Below, one piece after another: positions 44,732 to 53,754 of a DNA stretch of 64,000 nucleotides. The notes under the pieces are model-generated. The model saw only the letters and a program-made list of their open reading frames with translations, did no database searches and had not been told where the DNA came from. This DNA comes from Pseudomonas sp. N3-W (GTDB lineage: Bacteria > Pseudomonadota > Gammaproteobacteria > Pseudomonadales > Pseudomonadaceae). Position 1 is the stretch's first letter. Each line of letters begins with the position of its first letter. The stretch lies in the NCBI RefSeq assembly GCF_024970185.1, contig NZ_CP103965.1, positions 4,855,001 to 4,919,000 on the forward strand. Direction: 5' to 3'. A program made the position numbers and the translations under genes.

Positions 44732-47700
44732 TCAGACCATCGACAGCTCGGACGCCGCCTGCCCTACCACTGGAATGGTGAACGAGTCGCCATTGACCGT
44801 GGTAAATGACTCGATGGTGTTGGAACCCGCATACCAATCAACAAGAATCACCGCGTTGCTCTGGTTACCGGCTTTCCACTCCACGGCATTGTAGATCAGG
44901 GCGTTGGCCCCATCGGACTTGAAGATCACGTCCGCATAAGACTGGATATCCAGGAGCTGGACCACGTCACGGCCCGAACCACCGTCGTCCTTGATCATCA
45001 CGCTGGTAGACGATTGCACTTTGTAAGTGTCGCCGCCCTCACCGCCATTGGCATAGCCACCACCCAGCAGGGTCAGGGTGTCCGAACCGGCGCCGCCATA
45101 CAGCTGGTATCCACGCCCCTCGCCCATCAACTTGTCATTGCCTTCGTCGCCATAGGCAATGCCCACGTAGACACGAAGGGTGTCATTGCCGGCATCGCCA
45201 TGCAGGATGCTCCCCATGTCGTTGTTGGCGCCCCACAGGGTGTCATCGCCATTGCCACCCCAGAGCTGATCCGCTTCGGCGGTGCCGCTGCGATCCGGGC
45301 CGTTGAAGGCAAATGGCTCATACTTGCCACCGTAGAGGTAGTCGTTGCCGTCGCCACCAAAGATCTGGTCATTACCTTCGCCGCCATAGATTTCGTTTTG
45401 AACGGCGTTGCCGGTCAGGGTGTCGGCGAATGCCGAACCATGCAGACCTTCGATATTGACCAGCACATCGCCGGTGGCATCGCCCCCGGTAACCGTGCCT
45501 GCCAGCATGTCGATTTGCACTGCCGCCGAACTGCCGATGTACCAGGCTGCATCGGCAGTCCCTGCCCCTCCATCGATAAAGTCAGCGCCCTTGCCCCCAA
45601 TGAACGTCTGGTCGCCAGCCCCACCGATCAACGTATCGTTGAACGCAGTGCCTTCCCAGTTCTCGATATTGGTATAGGTGTCACCTGCCGCTGCCCCAGT
45701 CAAAGGCTGGGTAAGGTCCAGTGTGATGGCCGAGCTTTCAAAGGCAAAGCTGACGGTATCGCGCCCCAGAGCACCATCGAAGTTATTGGCCAGTTCGTTA
45801 CCGATAAAAGTATCGTCGCGGCCCGACCCTACGATCTTCTCGATGCTGTCGAAGGTATCGCCCTTGGCGATCGCCGTATGCTCGCCAGTCTTGAGGTTGA
45901 TGGTCACGCCGATCGGTCCGATGTCGTTGTAGCTGACAGTATCGAAGCCCGCCCCGCCAATGAACGTGTCGCCTCCATCGCCGCCCATCAGGGTGTCGTT
46001 ACCCGCCCCGCCAGTGATGATGTTATCCAGGGCATTACCCCACGCCTGGAAATTGGCCGTGCCGGTATACGTCAGGCGCTCGACGCCTGCGTTGAGCTGG
46101 TAAAGCGCCTGATTGGTGCGCACTTCATCATTACCGCCACCGGCAAGTTCGACGATAGCGCCGTAATTGGCATTGTTGAGAATGTAGACATCGTCACCCG
46201 CCCCGCCCTGTACCGTAAAACCGGCCGAGTTGGTGTTGGCCATGAAGACGTCGTTGTAGGCCGAGCCCACGACCTTCTCGATCCCCGTGAAGCTATCGCC
46301 TTCAGCATCGCCCCCCATGCCGGTTCCGGTTCCAACACCGGTTGCACCCAATGTCAGGGTCACGCCCTGGCTGGATTGCGAGTAATCCGCCACGTCGATT
46401 GCGGTGCCTGCTCCACCGTCGAATTTGTCCGCCAACGCACCGCCCATGAACGTGTCGCCATACTGCGAGCCGCGAATCAATTCGATATCGGTGTAGGTGT
46501 CGCCCGCTGCAATACCGCTGTGCACGCCGGTCTTGAAGTTGAGCGTCACGGCAACGGTGCTGTCGTCATAGCTGACGGTGTCGGTGCCACTGCCGCCGAT
46601 GAAACGGTCGGCGCCACCCCCTCCCAGCAAGGTGTCGTTACCCGCGCCACCGGTGATGATGTTGTCCGTGGCGTTGCCGCGACCGGTGAAGTTGCCAGTA
46701 CCGGTGTAAGTCAGACGCTCGACGTTGTTGGACAGGCTCAGGCTGGCCTGGTTGGTCCGTACTTCATCGTCACCGCCGCCGACCGCTTCGACAATCACGG
46801 CCGAAGCGCTGTTGTTGACGATGTAGACGTCGTTACCAGCCCCACCCTGCAGGGTCAGGGTGCCTGTCGTGGAATAGCTGAACACATCATCGTAGTCCGA
46901 ACCGATCACCTTCTCGATCCCGGAGAACGAATCACCCTCGGCATCGCCACCCAGGCCAGTGCCGCCTCCGGAAACCAGGGTCAGGTTAATGGCCGCGGAG
47001 GACAGCGAGTAGTCGACGACGTCCACGTCGCCCATGTTGGCATTGCCACCGTCGAACTTGTCGACGCCGGCGCTTGCGAAGAACGTATCGCTGTACCTGG
47101 AGCCGCGAATGATTTCGATGCCGTCAAAGGTGTCGCCAGCAGCAATGCCTGTATGAACGCCGGTTTTCAGGTTCACCGTCAGGCCGACGGTGGAGTCGTC
47201 GTAACTGACCGTATCGGTGCCGGCCCCGCCGATGAAAGCATCAGCACCCGCGCCGCCCATCAGCAGGTCGTTGCCCGCACCACCGGTGATGATGTTGTTG
47301 CCGGCATTGCCAGTGCCGATGAAATTGCCGGTGCCGGTGTAGGTCAGGCGCTCGACTTCGGCGCTCAATGTCATGTTCAGCAGCGAGGTACGTACCTCGT
47401 CGTCACCGCCACCTGCGGCCTCAATCACGGTTTGATAGGCAGGGCCGTTGATGATGTACAGATCGTTACCCGCTCCGCCCTGCAGCGTGAAGCTCGCGGC
47501 ACCGCTGGTGAATACATCGTCCTGGGCCGAGCCGACGATTTTCTCGATGTTGATAAACGCATCGCCTTGAGCGTCGCCACCCCGCCCACTGCCCACGCCG
47601 AGTGTGGTGAGGGTGATGTTGACGGCCTCAGCGGACGTCGAGTAATCAACCGTATCAACAGCGTTACCCGTGCCGCCGTCAAAGGTAATTGCTTCTTGGC

Positions 47701-49258
47701 CGCTGACGAACGTGTCACTGTTCTGGCTGCCACGGATGATCTCGATACCGGAGAAAGTATCGCCCAGGGCGAAACCGGTATGGACACCGGTTTTCAGGTT
47801 GATGGTCACGCCAGTGGAATTACTGTCCTCATAGCTGGCCGTGTCGATACCGGCGCCGCCAATCAATTGGTCAGCGCCCGCGCCACCGATGAGCAGGTCG
47901 TTGCCCGCGCCGCCAGTGATGATGTTGTCCCCGGTATTGCCGCGCCCGGTGAAGTTGCCAGTGCCGGTGTAGGTCAGACGCTCGACTTCAGCCCCCATAC
48001 CCATGCTGGCCTGGTTGGTCCGAATCTCGTCGTCGCCGCCGCCGGCCAACTCGCCGACCGCTGCCGACCCGGTGCCGTTGATGATGTAGATGTCGTTACC
48101 GGCGCCACCGTTAAACGCCATGTTGCCGGCGTTTACGGTCAAGACGTCATCGTAAGCCGACCCCGTGATCACCTCGATGCTGCTGAACGTATCGCCTTGC
48201 GCATCGCCACCGAGCCCGGTGCCTGCACCGTTGGCCACGGTCACGTTGACCCCTTGGCCGGAGCCGACAAAGCTCAGGGTATCGTAGCCATTACCCCCCT
48301 CAAAAGTGGTAGCGCCAGCGTCGCTGACAAAGGTGTCGGTGTAGCTGGAACCACGAAACACTTCAATGCCACTGAATGTATCGCCGGCAGCAAAGCCCGT
48401 GTGAACACCGGTTTTCAGGTTGATCGTCACCCCTGTACCCGAGACGATATCTTCGTAACTGGCGATGTCGATGCCTGCGCCGCCAATCAATTGGTCGGCA
48501 CCCGCACCACCGATGAGCAGATCATTGCCCGCGCCGCCAGTGATGATGTTGTCCCCGGCATTGCCGCGCCCGGTGAAGTTGCCAGTGCCGGTGTAGGTCA
48601 GGCGCTCGACTTCAGCACTCATCCCCATGCTGGCCTGGTTGGTACGAATCTCGTCGTCACCGCCGCCGGCCAACTCGCCAACCCCTGCCGACCCGCTGCC
48701 GTTAATGATGTAGATGTCGTTACCGGCGCCACCGTTAAACGTCATGGTGCCAGCGTTCAGGGTAAAGACGTCATCGTAGGCTGAACCTGTGATCACCTCG
48801 ATGCCGCTGAACGTATCGCCTTGCGCATCGCCGCCCAGCCCCGTGCCTGCACCGTTTGCCACAGTCACGCTGACGCCTTGGGCGGAGCCGGCGTAGCTCA
48901 GGGTATCGTAGCCATTCCCCCCCTCAAAAGTGGTGGCGCCAGCGTCACTGACAAAGGTGTCGGTGTAGCTGGAACCACGAAACACTTCAATGCCACTGAA
49001 TGTATCGCCGGCAGCAAAGCCCGTGTGAACACCGGTTTTCAGGTTGATCGTCACCCCTGTACCCGAGACGATATCTTCGTAACTGGCAATGTCGATGCCC
49101 GCGCCGCCAATGAGTTGGTCAGCGCCCGCGCCACCGATGAGCAAGTCATTGCCATCCCCACCGTTCAGGATATCGTCGCCTTCAAACCCGCGTATTTGAT
49201 CATCGCCCGCAGTACCTATCAGCGTGTCTGCAGCGTTGGTACCATTGATTACCGCCAT
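44732..49258 (-). CDS. Large RTX-repeat calcium-binding protein, probably type I secreted
   Basis: A 1508-residue acidic protein without a Sec signal. It opens MAVINGTNAADTLIGTAGDDQ and consists of repeated modules. Each has RTX nonapeptides (GGAGNDLLIGGAGADQLIGG), a beta-helix-like stretch (VTINLKTGVHTGFAAGDTFSGIEV) and VERLTYTGTGNFTGRGN. Five units of 208-213 residues (37-1086) are followed by a degenerate region and further RTX motifs to about 1412. The C-terminal domain ends TIPVVGQAASELSMV, resembling a type I secretion signal. No HlyB/HlyD-type exporter genes are adjacent. The likely role is a surface or biofilm protein, by analogy only. The ribosome site is AAGGAAGC. Confidence 0.85.
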   Translation of the reverse strand: MAVINGTNAADTLIGTAGDDQIRGFEGDDILNGGDGNDLLIGGAGADQLIGGAGIDIASYEDIVSGTGVTINLKTGVHTGFAAGDTFSGIEVFRGSSYTDTFVSDAGATTFEGGNGYDTLSYAGSAQGVSVTVANGAGTGLGGDAQGDTFSGIEVITGSAYDDVFTLNAGTMTFNGGAGNDIYIINGSGSAGVGELAGGGDDEIRTNQASMGMSAEVERLTYTGTGNFTGRGNAGDNIITGGAGNDLLIGGAGADQLIGGAGIDIASYEDIVSGTGVTINLKTGVHTGFAAGDTFSGIEVFRGSSYTDTFVSDAGATTFEGGNGYDTLSFVGSGQGVNVTVANGAGTGLGGDAQGDTFSSIEVITGSAYDDVLTVNAGNMAFNGGAGNDIYIINGTGSAAVGELAGGGDDEIRTNQASMGMGAEVERLTYTGTGNFTGRGNTGDNIITGGAGNDLLIGGAGADQLIGGAGIDTASYEDSNSTGVTINLKTGVHTGFALGDTFSGIEIIRGSQNSDTFVSGQEAITFDGGTGNAVDTVDYSTSAEAVNITLTTLGVGSGRGGDAQGDAFINIEKIVGSAQDDVFTSGAASFTLQGGAGNDLYIINGPAYQTVIEAAGGGDDEVRTSLLNMTLSAEVERLTYTGTGNFIGTGNAGNNIITGGAGNDLLMGGAGADAFIGGAGTDTVSYDDSTVGLTVNLKTGVHTGIAAGDTFDGIEIIRGSRYSDTFFASAGVDKFDGGNANMGDVDVVDYSLSSAAINLTLVSGGGTGLGGDAEGDSFSGIEKVIGSDYDDVFSYSTTGTLTLQGGAGNDVYIVNNSASAVIVEAVGGGDDEVRTNQASLSLSNNVERLTYTGTGNFTGRGNATDNIITGGAGNDTLLGGGGADRFIGGSGTDTVSYDDSTVAVTLNFKTGVHSGIAAGDTYTDIELIRGSQYGDTFMGGALADKFDGGAGTAIDVADYSQSSQGVTLTLGATGVGTGTGMGGDAEGDSFTGIEKVVGSAYNDVFMANTNSAGFTVQGGAGDDVYILNNANYGAIVELAGGGNDEVRTNQALYQLNAGVERLTYTGTANFQAWGNALDNIITGGAGNDTLMGGDGGDTFIGGAGFDTVSYNDIGPIGVTINLKTGEHTAIAKGDTFDSIEKIVGSGRDDTFIGNELANNFDGALGRDTVSFAFESSAITLDLTQPLTGAAAGDTYTNIENWEGTAFNDTLIGGAGDQTFIGGKGADFIDGGAGTADAAWYIGSSAAVQIDMLAGTVTGGDATGDVLVNIEGLHGSAFADTLTGNAVQNEIYGGEGNDQIFGGDGNDYLYGGKYEPFAFNGPDRSGTAEADQLWGGNGDDTLWGANNDMGSILHGDAGNDTLRVYVGIAYGDEGNDKLMGEGRGYQLYGGAGSDTLTLLGGGYANGGEGGDTYKVQSSTSVMIKDDGGSGRDVVQLLDIQSYADVIFKSDGANALIYNAVEWKAGNQSNAVILVDWYAGSNTIESFTTVNGDSFTIPVVGQAASELSMV
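46001..49150 (-). repeat. Tandem in-frame repeats of about 624-639 bp
   Basis: Units at 48527-49150, 47903-48526, 47273-47902, 46640-47272 and 46001-46639 encode residues 37-244, 245-452, 453-662, 663-873 and 874-1086. The first two are nearly identical in DNA, for instance in the stretch around GAGACGATATCTTCGTAACT (49066 and 48442). The others diverge stepwise toward the C-terminus. Confidence 0.9.
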
Positions 49259-49310
49259 TACATGCTTCCTTGTGTGTGTTGGAATAGAGAACGCTTATTG
49301 CGACGCAAAC

Positions 49311-49340
49311 AAAAAAGCCCCTTTCAAGAAAGGGGCTTTT
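49311..49340 (-). terminator. Terminator after the first mini-protein gene
   Basis: AAAAGCCCCTTTC / GAAAGGGGCTTTT, a 13-bp perfect stem followed on the minus strand by TTTTTTG. It separates the mini-protein genes from the RTX gene, which must then have its own promoter between about 49260 and 49310 or depend on read-through. Confidence 0.88.
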
Positions 49341-49404
49341 CAGATCTGACTAACTTCCACTCAACAACTGTATGGCGGCGTCAGGACACATCGCCGCCAT
49401 TCAC

Positions 49405-49602
49405 TTACGGACGGCAACCGCCATTGTTGTACGGACCGGACATGCGAATCCAGCCTGTCGGCTGGGGTACGTTACTGCATATGAAGCGACCGGTAGATGC
49501 AGATTGATACTTCCACCAGGAAGCCGGCTTCGCCTGAACACACACAGCGGCCAACAGCAAACTAGCGGCCAGAGTAAAACCCAAACCTAAACGCAGTGAC
49601 AT
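49405..49602 (-). CDS. Small secreted two-cysteine protein, copy 1
   Basis: I do not recognise a family. The 65-residue product has a clear Sec signal peptide (MSLRLGLGFTLAASLLLAAVCVQA, cleavage after residue 24). The mature part is about 41 residues and basic: it runs KPASWWKYQSASTGRFICSN, then VPQPTGWIRMSGPYNNGGCR and a final P. Two cysteines (C42 and C63) could form one disulfide. AAGGGAA precedes the ATG. It is a tandem paralogue of the next gene upstream, with the same start (MSLR.GLGF) and about 60 percent identity. Ends at a strong terminator. Context: RTX gene downstream, MacAB-type exporter upstream. Confidence 0.75.
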   Translation of the reverse strand: MSLRLGLGFTLAASLLLAAVCVQAKPASWWKYQSASTGRFICSNVPQPTGWIRMSGPYNNGGCRP

Positions 49603-49727
49603 AGTAAGTTCCCTTTCACATAACCCCTCGTACTCGAATCAGACAGGTCGCTTCATGCAAAGCATAAAATCGCTGACTCAACGAGAGACGGTAACGAGGG
49701 GCCCGTCATTCGGCCCCCCTCACATCA

Positions 49728-49925
49728 TCAAGGACGGCAAGCCGCATTGTTATAGGAGCCAATCAACTTGATCCAGCCCGCCGCTTGAGGAACGTTACTG
49801 CACATGATCCGGCCCGTTGATGCGGATTGATATTTATGCCAGGCCGCTGGCGCTGCCTGAACAGACACCGCACCCAACAACAAATTAGCAGCCAGAACAA
49901 ATCCCAAACCCATACGCAGTGACAT
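49728..49925 (-). CDS. Small secreted two-cysteine protein, copy 2
   Basis: Paralogue of the preceding entry and the same length, 65 residues. The signal peptide is MSLRMGLGFVLAANLLLGAV with cleavage after VQA. The mature part is about 41 residues: APAAWHKYQSASTGRIMCSN, then VPQAAGWIKLIGSYNNAACR and a final P. Between the copies the mature parts share W.KYQSASTGR, CSNVPQ, GWI, G.YNN and CRP, so the cysteine positions and the aromatic and Gly residues are under constraint. AAAGGGAG precedes the ATG. A GC-rich hairpin without a T-tract lies between the copies (49695-49722). Function unknown. Confidence 0.75.
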   Translation of the reverse strand: MSLRMGLGFVLAANLLLGAVSVQAAPAAWHKYQSASTGRIMCSNVPQAAGWIKLIGSYNNAACRP

Positions 49926-50350
49926 AACAATCTCCCTTTAAAAAAACGCCCTGCACCCGATACTGCCAGCCAGCCTGTCGGCAACTTGCAATCCGAACGA
50001 AATTAATAATTCGCACCCATCAAGGGCCGCAACCGCAGCGCACCACTGCCACCGTAAACGGCACGGCACCAGCAGCAACTTCCACAGTTACTTAAACCTC
50101 GAAAAGAGCGCGCACCTTACTCCACCACCCCCGTCAAAACAACATCAACTTCAACCAGGCACACAGGGGTATTTATTAATTAAATAGCACAAACAAAAAC
50201 AGCAACCAAGCAACCCCCTACAACTTATATTGCATGGAAAGCATTGACCCACATCAACTAAATTAACTAACTACGCCCAGACATTCGACACAATCTTCCT
50301 TAATTGCAAATCGCTCACATGAAAAACTAACGTTACTGCGCTGATTAAAT
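49926..50350. other. AT-rich gap without genes
   Basis: About 425 bp, markedly richer in A and T than its surroundings (for instance TATTTATTAATTAAATAG near 50170). No open frame with a ribosome site was seen. It should hold the minus-strand promoter of the two mini-protein genes. The base composition suggests an acquired or regulator-bound region. Confidence 0.5.
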
Positions 50351-51727
50351 TTAGCGACCGAAGCCCCCACCCAGTGCCAGATAAAGACCCATTTGTGCCT
50401 CCAGGCGATCAAAGCGGTTCTGCGCGAGCGTGATTTGCGCCGCGCGGCGACTCTCTTGCAGGTCCAGCCACTCCTTGATCCCCGTCTGCCCACTGCGATA
50501 ACGAACCTCGGCCAGCCCCTCGGCCCTGACCGCAGCGGCCAGGGCTTGCTCACGCAACACACCCTGCTCCGCAAACTGCACCCGTGCCGACAGCGCGTCC
50601 TCAACGTCAGCCAGCGCGGCATACAGCCCTTGCCGGAATCCGACGACCGCCGCTTCGTAGTCGACCTTCGAAATCCCGACGGTGTACTTGCGCACGTTCC
50701 ATTGCAAAAAGGGCAGTGTCACCCCGACACCCAACATGCCCGTGGGGTCGCTGAGGACATTGCTCAGCTCTCGACTGCCGCCGGTAGCCAGGCTGCTGGT
50801 CAGCGTGAAGCCGGGGTAGAAGCTTGCCCGCGTTGCGTCATAGTTCGACAGCGTCTGACGCAATCGCCATTCGGCGGCCTGTAGATCCGGGCGACGATCA
50901 ACAAGATCTGCCGGCAACCCCGCCGGGACGTTCTCCAGTGCCGCCGAAGGCAACTGCTCAAGCTCGAAAAGCCGGTGCTGGGGCGCCTGATCAAACACAA
51001 TCGAGAGGGCGTTGCGCGCCACTTCCCGTTGCTGCAGATAATCGGTCAGTACCGCACGCTGCGTGGCCAGCGCCTGCTCGGCCTGCGCCTCTTCCATTCC
51101 CGTCGCCGCGCCCACCAGGCGCTGGGACTGCACCAACCGCAGGGTCTGTTCGGCGTATCGAATACTCTCTCGGGCGGAACCGGCCAACTCGTTGAACAGC
51201 CCGATGCGCCAATACAGGCGAGCGGTAGTACCGATCAAGCTCAAGGCACTGGCACGCCGGTCATATTCGGTCGCAAGCACCTCCCACTCGGCGGCATCAC
51301 GCGTACTCGCCAGCCGCCCCCACAAATCGACTTCGTAGCGCACCGAGGTAGTGCTGGTAAATCGACGCTCGCTTGAACTGCCACGACGCATAGCTCTGTT
51401 CCAACCCGCGCCCAGGCCAACTTCCAGGTCAGGGCTGACATTGGTGCCGGTCAAACCGGCCTGAAGCGTCGCCCGACGCACTCTGAGGGCTGCGACAGCG
51501 AGATCGTTGTTACGCGCCAAGGCATCGTCGATGAGCGAATCCAGACGCGGATCGGCAAATGCCTCCCACCATCGCTCACCGGTCGCCAGCGTTCGCCCGT
51601 CCGCGGCCTCGCCGAACCAGTAGGCAGGTGTCTGCACCGGAGGCTGACGGTATTCGCTGTGCAACAACGCGCCACAACCTGCCAACCACACAGGCAGCAA
51701 TAGCACCGATACCCATTTATATGTCAT
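50351..51727 (-). CDS. NodT/OprM-family outer-membrane efflux lipoprotein
   Basis: A 458-residue outer-membrane factor of the TolC family. It has a lipoprotein signal with C18 in LLLPVWLAGCG, then two OEP domains (about 60-240 and 260-450), with LVDRRPDLQAAEWRLRQT linking them. The periplasmic helical hairpins are rich in A, E and R. It provides the outer-membrane channel for the MacAB pair. The second in-frame ATG (51727) is preferred since AAGGA sits five bases before it; an ATG three codons earlier overlaps the macB stop (ATGA). PvdRT-OpmQ of P. aeruginosa has the same three-gene order. Confidence 0.92.
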   Translation of the reverse strand: MTYKWVSVLLLPVWLAGCGALLHSEYRQPPVQTPAYWFGEAADGRTLATGERWWEAFADPRLDSLIDDALARNNDLAVAALRVRRATLQAGLTGTNVSPDLEVGLGAGWNRAMRRGSSSERRFTSTTSVRYEVDLWGRLASTRDAAEWEVLATEYDRRASALSLIGTTARLYWRIGLFNELAGSARESIRYAEQTLRLVQSQRLVGAATGMEEAQAEQALATQRAVLTDYLQQREVARNALSIVFDQAPQHRLFELEQLPSAALENVPAGLPADLVDRRPDLQAAEWRLRQTLSNYDATRASFYPGFTLTSSLATGGSRELSNVLSDPTGMLGVGVTLPFLQWNVRKYTVGISKVDYEAAVVGFRQGLYAALADVEDALSARVQFAEQGVLREQALAAAVRAEGLAEVRYRSGQTGIKEWLDLQESRRAAQITLAQNRFDRLEAQMGLYLALGGGFGR

Positions 51728-51732
51728 GTCCT

Positions 51733-53754
51733 TCATTCTCGGGCCAACGCATGAATAGGATCGAGCCGGGCCGCGTTGCGCGCCGGGATATAACCGAACA
51801 TGACGCCCACCAACAAAGAACACAGGCAGGCAGATACCATCGCCAGTGCCGTAAATTCCATGACGATCATTTGCACGAAGTAACCAAACACCTGGCTGAT
51901 CAACAACGACAACAACAGCCCCAGCAGGCCACCCAGCAAACACACCAGCACGGCCTCGATCAAAAATTGCTGCAGGATGTCTGCCCGTCGCGCGCCCACC
52001 GCCATCCGAATACCGATCTCTCGGGTGCGCTCGGTCACCGACACCAACATGATATTCATCACACCGATGCCGCCCACCAACAGAGAAATAAAGGCCACGG
52101 CCGAGATCAATAGCGTCAGGGTGTCCGTGGTCTTGCGCACGGCCTTGAGGATGCTGTCGCTGGAGTTGAGGAAAAAATCCTGGCGGCCATGGCGCGCCAG
52201 CAATAACGTTTGCAGGGCTTGCTCTGCGGCGCCGCTCACCACCTGATCCTTGAGCCGGACCTTGATCGCATTGAAATGGCTCTGCCCCAACAACCGCCCC
52301 ATGACGGTCGTATAAGGCAGATAGACCTGCAGGCTCGGCCCGAAAAATCCGTCATCACGACTTTCCATGACCGCTACCACCGTGCACGGCAGGCTGCCGA
52401 CAAAGATCACTTTGCCCAGCGGTTGCTCCCACTCCTTGAACAACCGTTGCCGAGTGTTGTGGTCAATCACCAGGGTCTGGCCCTGACGCACCACATCGCT
52501 TGCGCTGAACGCCGACCCTTTGGCCATGTTGATGCCCATGACCCGGAAGTAATCCTGATTGACACCGCTGACCGAGGCGTCGACGTGCTGATTGCGGTAT
52601 CGAATGGTCCGGTTGCCGCTCACCATCGGTGTAACGCTGTCGACCCAGAACTGCGCCTGGATGATCCGTAAATCCACGGGTTGCAGCGTGCGGATCGATG
52701 CAGCCTGTTCGTCCCCCCAGTCCTTGCCCGGGTACACGTCGATCGTGTTGGTGCCCATAGCACTGATGTCACGCAGCACCCGGGTTTGTGCGCCCTGCCC
52801 CAACGCCACCACCGACACCACCGAGGCGATGCCGATGATAATGCCCAGCATGGTCAGCAAGGTGCGCATTCGATGGCTGCACAGGGAAATCCAGGCCATT
52901 TTAAAGGCCTCGCCAAATCGCCGCCAATACACCGCAAGCCCGTCGCGCACTTGATCTTGCGAACTCGCCGCAGGTTCGATGGGCCGCTGCACAACGATCT
53001 TTGAATCGGCGATCAACCGATCGGCAACGATCTCGCCGTCATGGATCTCGATGACTCGGTCGGCGTACTGCGCTATGTGCGGGTCGTGGGTCACGATGAT
53101 GATCGTGTGGCCGTTCTGATGCAGCTCACGCAGGATCGCCATCACCTCCTCGCCACTGCGCGAGTCCAGGGAGCCGGTTGGCTCATCGGCCAGAATCACC
53201 GCGCCGCCATTGATCAATGCCCGGGCAATGCTGACCCGCTGTTGCTGCCCGCCAGAAAGCTGTCCCGGTCGGTGATGCAATCGCTGCCCCAATCCAAGGC
53301 GCTCAAGCAAGGCTTTGGCCCGCTGCTGATGCTCGCTGAAGGGTTGGTCGGCATATATGGCCGGGACCTGGACGTTGGCCTCGGCACTGAGGTGAGACAG
53401 CAAGTGAAAACGCTGGAAAATGAAACCGAAATGCTCACGGCGCAGCGTCGCCAGGTCATCGCTGCTCATCTGGGCCATGTCGATGCCATTGATGCGGTAG
53501 CAGCCAGCGGAGGGACGATCCAGGCACCCGAGGATGTTCATCAGGCTTGATTTTCCGGAACCGGAAGGACCGACAATCGCCACCATTTCACCGGCTTCGA
53601 TAGCCAGGTTTACGTCACGCAGAACGTGAGTCCTGGCCTCGCCGTCGGCAAACCAGCGCTGCACCCCTTCAAGCAACAGCAGCGGCATGACCGGCGAAGC
53701 GTCGTCGCTCAGGAGCCTGGGGCGCAGTCGCCCGGCGTCATTGGCGTTGCTCAT
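51733..53754 (-). CDS. macB: MacB-type ABC transporter, ATPase-permease fusion
   Basis: A 673-residue MacB. The N-terminal ATPase has Walker [10 protein letters not shown], the Q-loop FIFQRFHLL, signature [15 protein letters not shown] and Walker [13 protein letters not shown]. One TM helix follows (about 295-318), then a large periplasmic domain ([15 protein letters not shown] and on) and three C-terminal TM helices with a FtsX-type end ([25 protein letters not shown]). MacB does not transport through itself but pushes periplasmic substrate out through MacA and the outer-membrane channel. ATGA overlaps with both neighbours make the three genes one coupled operon. PvdT is a close analogue; the substrate is not known here. 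Confidence 0.93.
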   Translation of the reverse strand: MSNANDAGRLRPRLLSDDASPVMPLLLLEGVQRWFADGEARTHVLRDVNLAIEAGEMVAIVGPSGSGKSSLMNILGCLDRPSAGCYRINGIDMAQMSSDDLATLRREHFGFIFQRFHLLSHLSAEANVQVPAIYADQPFSEHQQRAKALLERLGLGQRLHHRPGQLSGGQQQRVSIARALINGGAVILADEPTGSLDSRSGEEVMAILRELHQNGHTIIIVTHDPHIAQYADRVIEIHDGEIVADRLIADSKIVVQRPIEPAASSQDQVRDGLAVYWRRFGEAFKMAWISLCSHRMRTLLTMLGIIIGIASVVSVVALGQGAQTRVLRDISAMGTNTIDVYPGKDWGDEQAASIRTLQPVDLRIIQAQFWVDSVTPMVSGNRTIRYRNQHVDASVSGVNQDYFRVMGINMAKGSAFSASDVVRQGQTLVIDHNTRQRLFKEWEQPLGKVIFVGSLPCTVVAVMESRDDGFFGPSLQVYLPYTTVMGRLLGQSHFNAIKVRLKDQVVSGAAEQALQTLLLARHGRQDFFLNSSDSILKAVRKTTDTLTLLISAVAFISLLVGGIGVMNIMLVSVTERTREIGIRMAVGARRADILQQFLIEAVLVCLLGGLLGLLLSLLISQVFGYFVQMIVMEFTALAMVSACLCSLLVGVMFGYIPARNAARLDPIHALARE

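Noticed and set aside
45014..48784. 1256-codon plus-strand open frame with internal repeats
   Set aside because: Antisense of the RTX gene; its repetitiveness is that of the RTX repeats. The RTX frame shows proper GGxGxD motifs.
46001..49150. Possible CRISPR-like or transposon repeats
   Set aside because: The repeats are in-frame coding units of over 600 bp without spacers.
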